Positions 16,433 to 25,280 of a DNA stretch of 64,000 nt are shown in pieces (positions within the stretch are counted from its first letter, which is position 1; every line of letters starts with the position of its first letter). Both the position numbers and the translations under genes were made by a program. Source of the DNA: Candidatus Bipolaricaulota bacterium (GTDB lineage Bacteria > Bipolaricaulota > Bipolaricaulia > RBG-16-55-9 > DRXL01); NCBI GenBank assembly GCA_938091745.1, contig CALLJK010000013.1, positions 34,549 to 98,548 of the forward strand, read 5' to 3'. The notes under the pieces are model-generated. The model was not told the origin of the DNA and ran no database searches. It worked only from the letters and a program-made list of their open reading frames with translations.

Positions 16433-16476
16433 GTCAAGGTCTATACCTTGACATCTAGGGGCGTATAAATTATACT
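16433..16476 (+). promoter_or_regulatory. mazEF promoter with inverted-repeat operator
   Basis: TTGACA (16448-16453) and TATACT (16471-16476) are spaced by 17 bp, a near-consensus promoter. An inverted repeat, GTCAAGG at 16433-16439 and CCTTGAC at 16446-16452 around TCTATA, overlaps the -35. This is the expected place for autorepression by an antitoxin or antitoxin-toxin complex. The mazE ATG is at 16496. Confidence 0.7.
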
Positions 16477-16495
16477 GCCAAGATGAGGGATAAAG

Positions 16496-16744
16496 ATGGC
16501 CAAGCGGAAGGTGAATCTAACCCTGCCGGAGGAGCTATGGGCCGAGCTCCGGGCCCGTGTCCCAGCTCGTAAGATTAGCCAATACGTCGCGGAGGCGACC
16601 GCAGCTCGCCTTGCGGAGGAGGAGCGAGCTCAGCTTCGGGAGCGCCTCAAGGAGCAATACCTAGCCCAGGCAGGTCAGGATCTAGAACTGACCGAAGAAT
16701 TCTTTGCCGCCGAGCAGGAAGCCTCAGAGCATATCAAGGCCTGA
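16496..16744 (+). CDS. Ribbon-helix-helix-type antitoxin (MazE-like)
   Basis: This 82-residue protein starts [35 protein letters not shown], the beta-strand and two helices of a ribbon-helix-helix DNA-binding domain. A glutamate-rich helical tail follows ([20 protein letters not shown]) and would wrap the toxin. It precedes a MazF/PemK-family gene by 28 bp. It probably represses its own promoter through the inverted repeat over the -35. Confidence 0.85.
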   Translation: MAKRKVNLTLPEELWAELRARVPARKISQYVAEATAARLAEEERAQLRERLKEQYLAQAGQDLELTEEFFAAEQEASEHIKA

Positions 16745-16772
16745 GAGAGACCTGAGAGAGAAAGGAAACGCT

Positions 16773-17240
16773 TTGCCTGAATACAAGCGCGGCGATGTCT
16801 GGCTCGCGAACTTGGACCCTGTCATCGGCTCTGAGCAAGGCAAGACCCGGCCGGTAGTGATTATCCAAAATGATATAGCTAATCGATACAGCCCGGTTGT
16901 CATCGTTGCCGCCATCACTACGGCTGTCGGCCCTAAAGAATACCCCACAGAGGTGCGCGTGAGCACCCCGGAAGGTGGGCTGAAGCAGGATTCAGTCATC
17001 CTGCTCGACCAAATCCGCACCATTGATAAGCGGAGGTTGATCGAGCGCTGGGGCGAACTCACGCCACAGACAATAAAAAGGTCGACGAAGCACTTAAGAT
17101 CAGCCTGGGGCTGGTACCTCTCTAGTCAACTTTTTCATCACCTGGGCGAAGCTCAGCGCTTCGATCTCTTGGTCTATTCTCTTGCTGAGTTTGGTCAGCA
17201 CATCGCCTGGGCCGACCTCGACCAAGCGCGTCACACCTAA
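16773..17240 (+). CDS. MazF/PemK-family endoribonuclease toxin with apparent C-terminal frameshift
   Basis: MazF toxins cleave mRNA at short sequences. The body is canonical: [75 protein letters not shown] and [12 protein letters not shown]. The next in-frame codons are [12 protein letters not shown] and run about 40 residues antisense to fabD. One frame over, the sequence after the A-run at 17075-17079 reads [15 protein letters not shown] then TAG at 17123-17125, the expected MazF ending, giving about 117 residues. So one A appears lost from the run, by mutation or sequencing error. TTG 16773 is chosen from the AAAGGA 6 nt upstream. Confidence 0.75.
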   Translation: MPEYKRGDVWLANLDPVIGSEQGKTRPVVIIQNDIANRYSPVVIVAAITTAVGPKEYPTEVRVSTPEGGLKQDSVILLDQIRTIDKRRLIERWGELTPQTIKRSTKHLRSAWGWYLSSQLFHHLGEAQRFDLLVYSLAEFGQHIAWADLDQARHT

Positions 17241-18017
17241 AGACTTGAGTTTCAGCACATAGTCAACCCAGCGCACTGGCGCTGTGATCTGCAGACACAG
17301 CAGCCCTTTGATTCTGTCTGGATCCGTTTCCGGCTCGCCACTCACTGTTGAGACGACAGGAAAGCGCGGCGCTGAGAATCCTATCTTCTCGATCTCCGGC
17401 TTGAGGCGCTCTTCGGCAGGCTTCATCAGGGAGCTATGAAACGGCGCGGACACAGCAAGCTCGATCCCCTTGCTCCCAAAGGCTTCGGCAAGCTCTTTGG
17501 CTTTGAGCACAGCCTCTCTTCGCCCGGAGATCACGATTTGCTCTGGGGAGTTATAATTGGCGATCTCCGTGCCGGTCTGGGCACAGATCTCCCGCACTTT
17601 GTCATAGTCTAACTTCAAGAGAGCGAGCATCCCCCCTTGCCCCACAGGGACCGCTTCTTGCATGAACTTCCCACGCAGATGCACCAGCCGAAGCCCGTCT
17701 TCTAAGCTTAAAATTCCCGCGCACACCAGCGCTGAATACTCTCCCAAGCTGTGCCCAGCAGCATAGTCGGGCTTTTGCCCTAACAGCTCGAACTTAATGA
17801 CGCTATCTAACAAAATCGCTGGCTGAGCGAACTCTGTCAGCTTTAGCTTCTCTTCAGGCCCAGAGAAGATCAGCTCTTGGAGATCAAAGCCTAATACTTC
17901 GCAAGCACGTCGATAGAACGGCTCGACGCGCGCGCGATAGCGCTGAAAAAGCTCGTGCCCCATGCCCACATACTGCGAGCCTTGGCCAGGAAAGATAAAT
18001 GCCGTCTTCATTATCAT
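17100..18017 (-). CDS. fabD: Malonyl-CoA:ACP transacylase
   Basis: FabD loads malonyl onto ACP for fatty acid synthesis. The 305-residue protein has [14 protein letters not shown], catalytic Ser90 in [12 protein letters not shown], the [15 protein letters not shown] arginine/glutamine region and the histidine of SAPFHSSLM. The end [18 protein letters not shown] is typical. It follows plsX by 13 bp. The start may be ATG 18017 (AGGAAG nine nt upstream) or ATG 18011. Its 3' end overlaps the mazF end on the opposite strand. Confidence 0.95.
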   Translation of the reverse strand: MIMKTAFIFPGQGSQYVGMGHELFQRYRARVEPFYRRACEVLGFDLQELIFSGPEEKLKLTEFAQPAILLDSVIKFELLGQKPDYAAGHSLGEYSALVCAGILSLEDGLRLVHLRGKFMQEAVPVGQGGMLALLKLDYDKVREICAQTGTEIANYNSPEQIVISGRREAVLKAKELAEAFGSKGIELAVSAPFHSSLMKPAEERLKPEIEKIGFSAPRFPVVSTVSGEPETDPDRIKGLLCLQITAPVRWVDYVLKLKSLGVTRLVEVGPGDVLTKLSKRIDQEIEALSFAQVMKKLTREVPAPG

Positions 18018-18030
18018 GAGAGGTTGCTTC

Positions 18031-19059
18031 CTACCGTGTCCCCCTCAATACTGGTACTAACCCCAAATGTATCAGGCTCTCATGCACTCCACGCTCAATC
18101 TTCTCGACGACCTTGTGCTCGACAGCTTCTTTGGCGACTCTGATAGCGTTCTTGATCGCTTCGGCATTGGAGTTTCCGTGCGCGATGATCACAACACCAC
18201 GCACTCCGAGCAATGGCGCCCCACCGTACTGCACCGCACTGATCTCGCGCTTCAACCTGTTGAGCGATGGCCAGAGGAACGGCAGCCCGAGCTTGGCCAA
18301 GAAGCTCTTCTCGATCTCGCGCTTTAAGTAACGTACCGTAACTGTAGCTGCCCCCTCATATGCCTTAATGCAGACGTTCCCTGTAAACCCATCAGTGACG
18401 ACCACGTCGAAGCCGCCTTCCACGAGTCTATTGGGTTCAACGTTGCCGGCAAAATTGGGCAACTCTTGCCGGAGATACGCGAATGCTTTGAGGGCTTGAG
18501 AATCACCCTTCTGGGGTTCTTCACCGATGTTGAGCAATCCCACGCGTGGGTTTTGCACCCCTAGCAGCTCTCGCATATAGATAGTACCCATGACCCCAAA
18601 TTCCAAGAGATGCTCCGGATCGCACTCGGCATTAGCCCCAACATCGATCAAGAGCGTGCGCCGCCCATCGAGAGTGGGTACTAATACGCCAATACCAGGA
18701 CGATCTATCTCTGGCAGTCTTCCTAAATTGAAGAGTGCTGCGGCCATGACCGCGCCGGTGTTGGCCGGACTGACGAACGCATCGGCTTCGCCGTGGCGCA
18801 CCGCGCGAATACCTTGGACCAATGAGCTCTTCTTCTTCTTCCGGATCGCCTCGACGGGCGCTTCGTGCATGGTGATCTCTTCTGGTGCGTGCAGAACAGA
18901 ATATTTTAAGCCGTGATACTTGCTCAGCTCACGCTCAATAAGCTGTTGATCCCCTGCAAAGACGACTTCGATGTCGTACTCTTGGATCGCCGCGACCCCA
19001 CCAGCAATTAACTCTTCGGGAGGCCTATCGCCACCAAGGGTATCTAAAACGATCTTCAC
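18031..19059 (-). CDS. plsX: Phosphate acyltransferase PlsX
   Basis: PlsX converts acyl-ACP to acyl-phosphate for phosphatidic acid synthesis. The 342-residue protein starts MKIVLDTLGGDRPPEELIAG, a variant of the usual D-A-M-GGD start. It contains KKKKSSLVQGIRAVRHGEADAFVSPANTGA in pieces, LLIDVGANAECDPEHLL, VVTDGFTGNVCIKAYEGAA and QYGGAPLLGVRGVVIIAHG near the C-terminus. The start codon is GTG. It heads the plsX-fabD pair; fabH and rpmF, common neighbours, are absent. Confidence 0.94.
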   Translation of the reverse strand: MKIVLDTLGGDRPPEELIAGGVAAIQEYDIEVVFAGDQQLIERELSKYHGLKYSVLHAPEEITMHEAPVEAIRKKKKSSLVQGIRAVRHGEADAFVSPANTGAVMAAALFNLGRLPEIDRPGIGVLVPTLDGRRTLLIDVGANAECDPEHLLEFGVMGTIYMRELLGVQNPRVGLLNIGEEPQKGDSQALKAFAYLRQELPNFAGNVEPNRLVEGGFDVVVTDGFTGNVCIKAYEGAATVTVRYLKREIEKSFLAKLGLPFLWPSLNRLKREISAVQYGGAPLLGVRGVVIIAHGNSNAEAIKNAIRVAKEAVEHKVVEKIERGVHESLIHLGLVPVLRGTR

Positions 19060-19114
19060 AGCACTTCCCTCCTGTATGGTTTTTACACTAGCAGACAGCT
19101 AAAGAGCTGTCAAG

Positions 19115-19819
19115 TCACTTGCGCGGGAGATAGAAGTTCACGCTGATATGCACGGTGATGCCAAAGCTTGTTGACGCGGCAGTTTCGGGCTTGGGCAGTG
19201 GGACAGGCTCTTCAGGAGGTGGTCCTCCTGGCGGGGGAAAGTTCGTGGTCATCACTTGAGCGTAGATAAAGCCGAACTCAACATTGGTCGTCACTTGAGC
19301 TGACCAGCTTCGCTCAATCCCAGCAGTCACTTCAAATGCTAATATAGATGTGCGGCTCTCGTAGGGCCAGGGATAAGGCGGCATGATCTTATCTTGCTGA
19401 ACTTCTGTGGGCGGCTCGCCCTCACGATAGATACAGCAGTAATTTCTATAGATGCTCTGGAAGCTGATCGCCCGGCCAGCGAGATAGAGATCGTCTTGAG
19501 CGTTGTCGGAGAGCTTGAGCAGCAATCCCCCGGAAAGACTCGTGAAGCTCCGGGGGTTCCACGAGTCGCTGAATCCCGACAGCCAGCCGCCAACTTCTAT
19601 CGCTACCAGATCGCTTACCCAATAGTGTCCAGTGATGGCCGCGCCAAGCGCAGGGTCTATGTCGCTGGGGCCAATGGGCATGAGCGCGCTGGGCAGAAAG
19701 CGCACTCCAATCCCTACAAATCGCTCTACTGACAGATTCTCTGGCTGTGCCCAGCACGCTACGCTCATCCCGACAAATATCAGTGTCAACAGACTACCAA
19801 CAACGAATGCACGTCTCAT
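19115..19819 (-). CDS. Secreted outer-membrane beta-barrel-like protein
   Basis: The 234-residue protein has a signal peptide (VVGSLLTLIFVGMSVACWAQ). Alternating strands follow: FVGIGVRFLPSAL, AAITGHYWVSDLVAIEVGGWL, LSGGLLLKLSD, ILAFEVTAGIERSW and FGITVHISVNFYLPRK. This resembles an eight-stranded OmpA/OmpW-like barrel ending at the C-terminus. A proline-rich loop lies near residues 195-215. No specific family is recognised. It is on the same strand as the M42 peptidase upstream, 9 bp apart. Confidence 0.6.
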   Translation of the reverse strand: MRRAFVVGSLLTLIFVGMSVACWAQPENLSVERFVGIGVRFLPSALMPIGPSDIDPALGAAITGHYWVSDLVAIEVGGWLSGFSDSWNPRSFTSLSGGLLLKLSDNAQDDLYLAGRAISFQSIYRNYCCIYREGEPPTEVQQDKIMPPYPWPYESRTSILAFEVTAGIERSWSAQVTTNVEFGFIYAQVMTTNFPPPGGPPPEEPVPLPKPETAASTSFGITVHISVNFYLPRK

Positions 19820-19828
19820 GAGTCCTCC

Positions 19829-20866
19829 TTATAAGCTATAGTCGACCTCGTGCGCAGCTTCTAAGAACGCTGCCAAAAGATCAATCGCTGCTTGGATGTC
19901 GTCTTTATGGGCAGCTTCCACGACGGAGTGCAAATATCTTGTTGGAATGGAGAGCGTGATTGCAGCGACGCCCTCGCGCGTCATTTGAATAGCTCCAGCG
20001 TCGGTGCCGCCACGGGGCAGAATCTCCATCTGATACTTGATCTTCTTCTGCTCAGCGATCTGGCGCATCGCGCGCACGAGCTTGGGATTGGAGATCGAAA
20101 GCGAGTCTTTGATCTTAATAGCGACGCCCGCGCCGAGCTTTGTGACGTGCTCGTGCTCGCCCGCCCCGGGGACATCACTGGCGACAGTAACGTCGAGCGC
20201 AACCCCAATGTCCGGCGCGATGTTAAAGCTCGAGACGCGCGCCCCGCGTACGCCCACTTCTTCTTGTGTCGTTGCCACAGCGTAAATGTCGCAGACGTGT
20301 TTTTTCGCTTTCTTGACGGCTTCGATCATGACGTAGACGCCGACGCGATCATCGAGCGCCTTGCACGAGACGAGATTCCCAACTTCCGTGAAATCTTGTT
20401 GGAGTGTGACGAAGTCCCCAATATTGACGCGTTTTTTGACCTCATCTGCTGGTAGCCCCAAGTCTATAAAGAGATCTTTCAGCTCAAGGGGTTTCTTGCG
20501 CTCCTCTTCTGTGAGAACATGCGGGGGCTTCGATCCGATGATCCCTATCAAGTCTCCGCTCTCGGTGTGCACGACAACGCGTTGCGCCATCAAGACTCTG
20601 GGATCGAACCCACCGACCGGGTCGATCCGTAAGAAGCCAGTCTTCTCGTCAACGTGCGAGACCAAAAAGCCGATCTCGTCCATGTGCGCGGCGAGCATCA
20701 CTTTGGGGCCGCGCCCGGTACCCTTCTTCAGCGCGATGACGTTCCCGAGCGCGTCAGTGCGGATCTCATCGCACAGCTTGTCCAGCTCCGCAACGACTAA
20801 GGCGCGCACAGCCTCCTCGCGCCCCGGCACGCCGTGGGCCTCGCAGAGCTTCTTCAATAGTTCCAT
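19829..20866 (-). CDS. M42 family metallopeptidase (glutamyl/TET-like aminopeptidase)
   Basis: M42 enzymes are self-compartmentalising aminopeptidases that finish peptide degradation in the cytoplasm. The 345-residue protein shows the metal ligands in order: His61 of AAHMDEIGF, the bridging Asp of KALDDRVGV, Glu pair TQEEVGVRGA, Asp of ALDVTVASD and His of TRYLHSVVE. GGTDAGAIQ is also conserved. ATG 20866 gives the standard MELLKKLCEAHGVPGREE start. TATACT on the minus strand (20887-20882) ends 15 nt before it. It is divergent from the patatin gene. Confidence 0.92.
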   Translation of the reverse strand: MELLKKLCEAHGVPGREEAVRALVVAELDKLCDEIRTDALGNVIALKKGTGRGPKVMLAAHMDEIGFLVSHVDEKTGFLRIDPVGGFDPRVLMAQRVVVHTESGDLIGIIGSKPPHVLTEEERKKPLELKDLFIDLGLPADEVKKRVNIGDFVTLQQDFTEVGNLVSCKALDDRVGVYVMIEAVKKAKKHVCDIYAVATTQEEVGVRGARVSSFNIAPDIGVALDVTVASDVPGAGEHEHVTKLGAGVAIKIKDSLSISNPKLVRAMRQIAEQKKIKYQMEILPRGGTDAGAIQMTREGVAAITLSIPTRYLHSVVEAAHKDDIQAAIDLLAAFLEAAHEVDYSL

Positions 20867-20927
20867 AGTTCTCACCCTCAGAGTATAGTGATCTTTCACA
20901 GTATCGCAGAGCGCGCAAGAAGTCAAA

Positions 20928-20957
20928 TTGACAAGCTTATCGCGAGATTTCTATAAT
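20928..20957 (+). promoter_or_regulatory. Promoter of the patatin-like gene
   Basis: TTGACA (20928-20933) and TATAAT (20952-20957), both perfect consensus, are separated by 18 bp. The expected start near 20964 leaves a leader of about 9 nt before ATG 20973. The complementary strand carries TTGACT across 20926-20921, so divergent promoters may share this spot. Confidence 0.75.
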
Positions 20958-20972
20958 ACAATCAGGCTTTGT

Positions 20973-21782
20973 ATGAAGAAGATCGCGTTGGTGCTCAGCA
21001 GTGGCGGCCCGCGCGGTGCTGCCTATATTGGCATACTCAAAGTGCTCGAAGAGCATAAAGTCCCTATTTCTCTTGTGGTAGGCAGCTCCATCGGCGCGAT
21101 GATCGGCGGGGCCTACGCTGCAGGAGTCAGCGTTGCCCAACTCGAACGAGAATGGCTCAAGATAGATTTTTGGCGCATCGCCAAGAGCCTGCAGCCCACT
21201 CTGCCCATTCACGGCTGGTCGAGCGGCTCCGCTGTTGAGCGCTTTCTCAAAGAAATTCTTGGCGGCGACCGACGCATCGAAGAGCTGCCCATCCCGTTCG
21301 TCGCCGTCGCCACGGACTTAGATACGGGCGAGCGCGTCTTGCTCCAAGAAGGTTCTCTGATCGAAGCTATTCGCGCGAGCTTTTCGATCCCCGGGCTCTT
21401 TGTGCCTGTGGAGCGCGCCGGAAAGCACTTAGCCGATGGAGGCTTGGTCAGCCCGTTGCCCGTAGACGTAGCACGCCAGTTCGGAGCCGAGGCGGTCATC
21501 GCTGCGGACGTCAATCTGGGATCGAAGCGCTATCGAATGACCCACCCGCCTCAGAAAGCTCCCGGGCTCTTTGAGTCTTTAGATCTGTCTATCTCGATCT
21601 TCGTGTGGCGCCTGACGGAGCTGACACTCGCGCTCACTCCCCCTGATGTCCTCATTACTCCTGATATGCCTGATGACTCTCTTGTAGGGAATCTCAGCTA
21701 TCATCGCGCGGAGGAGCGGATCGCCCTAGGGGAGGCCGCCGCGCGGGAGAAGCTCCCAGAGATCCAAAAATTGCTCACTTGA
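20973..21782 (+). CDS. Patatin-like phospholipase (RssA-type)
   Basis: Patatin-like serine hydrolases use a Ser-Asp dyad on lipid acyl esters. The 269-residue protein has the oxyanion loop SSGGPRGAAYIG, nucleophile Ser39 in GSSIGAMIGG and Asp155 in LADGGLVSPLPVDVAR. This is the compact single-domain bacterial form without a membrane segment. Substrate unknown. A near-consensus promoter lies just upstream. It ends within the -35 of the tetR promoter. Confidence 0.9.
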   Translation: MKKIALVLSSGGPRGAAYIGILKVLEEHKVPISLVVGSSIGAMIGGAYAAGVSVAQLEREWLKIDFWRIAKSLQPTLPIHGWSSGSAVERFLKEILGGDRRIEELPIPFVAVATDLDTGERVLLQEGSLIEAIRASFSIPGLFVPVERAGKHLADGGLVSPLPVDVARQFGAEAVIAADVNLGSKRYRMTHPPQKAPGLFESLDLSISIFVWRLTELTLALTPPDVLITPDMPDDSLVGNLSYHRAEERIALGEAAAREKLPEIQKLLT

Positions 21783-21834
21783 CAACGCCCCCATAGTATG
21801 CTATACTTTTACTAGACTGACATGTCAGTCTAGT
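21779..21834 (+). promoter_or_regulatory. tetR promoter with perfect 24-bp palindromic operator
   Basis: TTGACA (21779-21784) and TATACT (21802-21807) are spaced by 17 bp. Directly downstream, 21811-21834 is a perfect 24-bp palindrome whose half is ACTAGACTGACA. The predicted start near 21814 lies inside it, and the palindrome ends one base before ATG 21836. This is the expected autorepression site for the TetR-type protein encoded next. The -35 overlaps the end of the patatin gene. Confidence 0.85.
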
Positions 21835-21835
21835 T

Positions 21836-22459
21836 ATGGCCAGAATAGTGCTCGATAAAGAGACACGACGACAACAATTGCTCGATGCGGCGATCAAAGT
21901 CTTTGCCCGCAAGGGATACGTAGAGACGTCGATTGACGATATTATCACGGAAGCCGAGGTCGCCCGCGGCACGTTCTACCTCTACTTTCCCGGAAAGAAA
22001 GAGATCTTCCTCGCGATCATTGATCATTACTTTGAACTGCTCACAGATTTAGTGAATCGTCTGATGGATGAGGAGTGGCCAGCGCATCTGGATCGTGCCC
22101 GCTTCCGCGAGCACGTGCTCACGTGGCTGCGCTTCTTCGCGCACCATCGGGATTTAGCCAAAGTGATCTACCGTGAGGCAACGTCGATTGACCCACAGCT
22201 TGAAGCCCGGTGGAACCGGCTGAGAGAGACAATGAAAGACTTTCTGAGTGAGAGAATGCACGTCTTGCAAGAAGACGGCCAGGTGAGAAGGGCACTCGAC
22301 CCCTACGCCTGGGCGCTCTTTATGGAAGGGATCTTCCACGCTGTGATCTGTAACTATATCTTGCAATCAGATCAGCCCAATCTGGACTGGCTGGCCGATC
22401 AGTGGGTCGACTTTGTGCTGTGGGGGATCACCCCTAGGGAGGGAGACGCATTATGCTGA
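21836..22459 (+). CDS. TetR/AcrR family transcriptional regulator
   Basis: The 207-residue protein has the TetR N-terminal helix-turn-helix: RRQQLLDAAIKVFARKGY, TSIDDIITEAEVARGTFYLYF and KKEIFLAIID. The C-terminal ligand domain is variable. It probably represses its own promoter through the palindrome ending one base upstream. It is first in an operon with a small secreted protein (7-bp overlap), an MMPL/RND exporter and a LolA-like protein, so it likely controls that exporter in response to a lipid-like or toxic ligand. Confidence 0.93.
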   Translation: MARIVLDKETRRQQLLDAAIKVFARKGYVETSIDDIITEAEVARGTFYLYFPGKKEIFLAIIDHYFELLTDLVNRLMDEEWPAHLDRARFREHVLTWLRFFAHHRDLAKVIYREATSIDPQLEARWNRLRETMKDFLSERMHVLQEDGQVRRALDPYAWALFMEGIFHAVICNYILQSDQPNLDWLADQWVDFVLWGITPREGDALC

Positions 22460-22935
22460 AGCGACTAGGGCTTCTCACTCTTGTAGCACTCGGGTTGTTC
22501 GTCAACGAGGGCAGCGCGCAGTCGTCGAAGGTCGATTTGCTCCTCGTGGACGAGACCCAGACATTGCAAGCGTCCCTGATGGTGCAGATCTACGCGCGAG
22601 CTTTGCAAGAGTCTGGGCTGTTCAATTTCGACGCGAAGATCGTGCGAGTAGAGTCGAGCTATGACGACCCGCTGGGCGTGAACCCTACAGATAAAAAATA
22701 CGAACTGATCGTGATCGTCCCAAGGGGGATCGAAGATGGCTCAGTGCTCTCTATCTGGCTGATCACTAAGCCCCTCGGGCCGCAGACGCGCCCGGAGTTA
22801 CTAAATGCCCTAGGACTGATTCGCCAGCGCGTTGAGCAGGGCTCTGCAGGGCTCTTCAAAGCTTTGACCGTGATGGACGACGCTGCTCTGGGGATCTTTT
22901 CGAGTGTCTTTGAGAGACACGGATGGCTGAAATGA
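22453..22935 (+). CDS. Small secreted protein of the RND operon, unknown function
   Basis: This 160-residue protein starts MLKRLGLLTLVALGLFVNEG with cleavage likely after GSAQ. The mature part reads VDLLLVDETQTLQASLMVQIYARALQESGLF, then KKYELIVIVPRGIED and LSIWLITKPLG. I do not recognise a family. It overlaps tetR by 7 bp and the exporter gene by 13 bp, so translation is coupled. A periplasmic accessory role for the exporter is an inference from position only. Confidence 0.65.
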   Translation: MLKRLGLLTLVALGLFVNEGSAQSSKVDLLLVDETQTLQASLMVQIYARALQESGLFNFDAKIVRVESSYDDPLGVNPTDKKYELIVIVPRGIEDGSVLSIWLITKPLGPQTRPELLNALGLIRQRVEQGSAGLFKALTVMDDAALGIFSSVFERHGWLK

Positions 22936-25268
22936 AGAGAATCTTCGCGCAGAAGATCATAGATCATCCCTGGTGGGTGATCGGCGCTATTCTGCTAATC
23001 ACAGTGTTCTTTGCCAGTGCCATCCCTAAGATTCGCTTCGAGCAAGACTTTGAAGCGTTCCTCCCTCAGGACGATCCTGCGACGATTGCGCTCCATCGTG
23101 CCGAAGAGCGCTATGGCGACCAGAAGCTCTTCATGGTCGCCGTCGAGACTGACGACACGATCTTCAAGCCCGAAACGCTCAAAAAACTTAAAGAGATGGA
23201 AGAGCTCTTTGAGCAGATCCCCGAAGTCGACGAAGTCCGCGGGCCGACAAACTCCCAAGTCATCTACGGAACTGAGACGGCGATCACCGTTGCTGAAGCA
23301 TTACCCGAAATCCCAGAGACTCCCGAGGAGCTCGAGGAGTACAAGGAGCGCGTCTTGGGGGATCGGCTGTTGCGCGGCTTCGTCGTCTCCGAAGACGGCA
23401 AGGCCGCGGGCATTCTCATTCGTCTGAAGACCGGCGAGGAGGAGACCGTCGGCGTCGTCAATAGCGTTTTAGAGATCGCCGAGCGCTATCAAGGGCCAGA
23501 GCGCATCTACGTCGGAGGGATGCCCAGGCTCAATCAGTTCATCGCGGAGAGCATGCGCAAAGATCTAAGCGTGCTCTTCCCCGTGATGATTTTGGTCATC
23601 GTTATCGTTCTTTATTTGAGTTTTGACAGCCTGCGTGGAGTAGTCCTTCCCTTGCTGACCGTTGTGCTGAGCGCGATCTGGGAGATGGGCACGATGGGCT
23701 GGCTTGGCGTGCCGTTCACGCCCTTCTCGTTCGTCGCACCCATCGTCTTGATGGCTGTGGGCACTGCGTATGGGATTCATATTCTCAATAGATACTATGA
23801 AGAAGCCCACAAAGACGGACGCTCCCGAAGGGAGGTTCTCGTCGAGACCGTCACGGCGATGCTCTCGCCCACGGCGATGGCCGCTCTCACGACTGTTGCG
23901 GGCTTTTTTGCGCTGCTCAGCTCGACGCTGTGGCCACAGAGGGATTTTGGCGTCTACACTGGCATCGGCGTGATCTACGCGGCGCTCTTAGCCCTCACGC
24001 TCATCCCAGCGATCTTGGCGCTCTTGCCCTTGCCGAAGCGCGAGCGTCAGAGTCTCTTCGCACGCTGGCTGCAAGGGCGTGCGGGACTAGGAGGCTTAGC
24101 GCGCTTGATTGAGCGCACAGCGATTATTATTCTGATTGGGGCAGGAGCGATAGCCGTTGTTTGGGCGGTAGGTATCCCGAGACTGAGAATCGAGACGTCT
24201 GCCAAAGATTTTTTGGGCAAGGGCCATCCCGTCGTTGAAGCTCTTGACGTCTTGGAGCGTCATTTTGGGGGGAGCCTGCAGACGGGCATCGAGATCGATC
24301 TGGGGGTGCGCGACGGCCTCAAAGAGCCTGAAGTCCTAAAGAAGATCGTCGCGTTGCAAGAGTTCTTAGAGACGCTCCCCGCCGTGCGCCGCACTACGTC
24401 CATCACAAATTTGGTGCGCGAGCTCAATCAGAAATTCCACGCGGACGACCCTAACTATTACGTCATTCCCGACGACCGCAAGCTCATTTCACAGTTATTG
24501 TTGCTGTTCACGTTCCAAGGGGGCAGCCTCGGCCAGATGGCCCTGACAGACTTCTCTGCCGGAGAAGTGATCGTCTCCATGGAGTGGGTCAGCAGCACCC
24601 AGATGGCCAAGCTCGTTGAGGAGATTCAGAAATATCTCGATCAACACTTTGCCCCGACAGCCACGGCTTCAGCGGTCTTGACCAGCGATGGCTCGCTCCT
24701 TCAAATCAAAACCGAACAAGTGGGAACTATGCCGATCTACGCACGCTTGATGCAACAGATCCGCACCAGCCAGATCTGGAGCTTGCTCACAAGCGTCGGC
24801 TCAAGCTGGGTGATCGTCTCGCTCTTGATGGGCTCATTGGTTGCGGGAGCGCTCTGCATCGTGCCCCTCGTGCTGACTATTCTGACGGAGTTTGGCTTGA
24901 TGGCGTATCTGAATCTGCCCTTGGATATGAGCACAATGATGATCGGCTCGATTGCGATCGGAATCGGGATAGACTACGCGATCCACTTTGTCGAGCGATA
25001 CCGTCTGGAGTTCGCTCGCGACAGAGATGCGCGGCGCGCCTTGGAGCAGACGTTCACCCACACCGGTGCTGGAATCAGTTATAACGCCCTGGCGCTCACG
25101 CTAGGATTTGGCGTACTCTGGATCTCGACGTTCAAAGGACTGAATACGTTTGGATCGCTCGTCGCCCTGACGATGGTCGTGAGCGCTACAAGTGCGTTCA
25201 CGGTCATCCCAGCGATACTCTTACTGTGGAAGCCGAAATTTCTCATGAAACACGCACACGCATACTAA
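22923..25268 (+). CDS. MMPL/RND superfamily exporter
   Basis: The 781-residue protein has two equivalent halves, each with one leading TM helix, a large periplasmic domain and five further TM helices. Landmarks are a TM near 17-35, FEQDFEAFLPQDDPATIAL, the TM4-like GTAYGIHILNRYYEEA in half one and GIGIDYAIHFVERYRLEF in half two. The latter are the proton-relay/sterol-sensing segments of the MMPL/HpnN class. Such proteins move lipids or hydrophobic compounds from the inner membrane. The downstream LolA-like protein supports lipid or lipoprotein traffic as the substrate class. Confidence 0.92.
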   Translation: MAEMKRIFAQKIIDHPWWVIGAILLITVFFASAIPKIRFEQDFEAFLPQDDPATIALHRAEERYGDQKLFMVAVETDDTIFKPETLKKLKEMEELFEQIPEVDEVRGPTNSQVIYGTETAITVAEALPEIPETPEELEEYKERVLGDRLLRGFVVSEDGKAAGILIRLKTGEEETVGVVNSVLEIAERYQGPERIYVGGMPRLNQFIAESMRKDLSVLFPVMILVIVIVLYLSFDSLRGVVLPLLTVVLSAIWEMGTMGWLGVPFTPFSFVAPIVLMAVGTAYGIHILNRYYEEAHKDGRSRREVLVETVTAMLSPTAMAALTTVAGFFALLSSTLWPQRDFGVYTGIGVIYAALLALTLIPAILALLPLPKRERQSLFARWLQGRAGLGGLARLIERTAIIILIGAGAIAVVWAVGIPRLRIETSAKDFLGKGHPVVEALDVLERHFGGSLQTGIEIDLGVRDGLKEPEVLKKIVALQEFLETLPAVRRTTSITNLVRELNQKFHADDPNYYVIPDDRKLISQLLLLFTFQGGSLGQMALTDFSAGEVIVSMEWVSSTQMAKLVEEIQKYLDQHFAPTATASAVLTSDGSLLQIKTEQVGTMPIYARLMQQIRTSQIWSLLTSVGSSWVIVSLLMGSLVAGALCIVPLVLTILTEFGLMAYLNLPLDMSTMMIGSIAIGIGIDYAIHFVERYRLEFARDRDARRALEQTFTHTGAGISYNALALTLGFGVLWISTFKGLNTFGSLVALTMVVSATSAFTVIPAILLLWKPKFLMKHAHAY

Positions 25269-25280
25269 AGGGAGGTCGCT

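Noticed and set aside
17126..17240. C-terminal 40 residues of the mazF ORF as a genuine domain
   Set aside because: They are the antisense of fabD, and the expected MazF ending exists one frame over.
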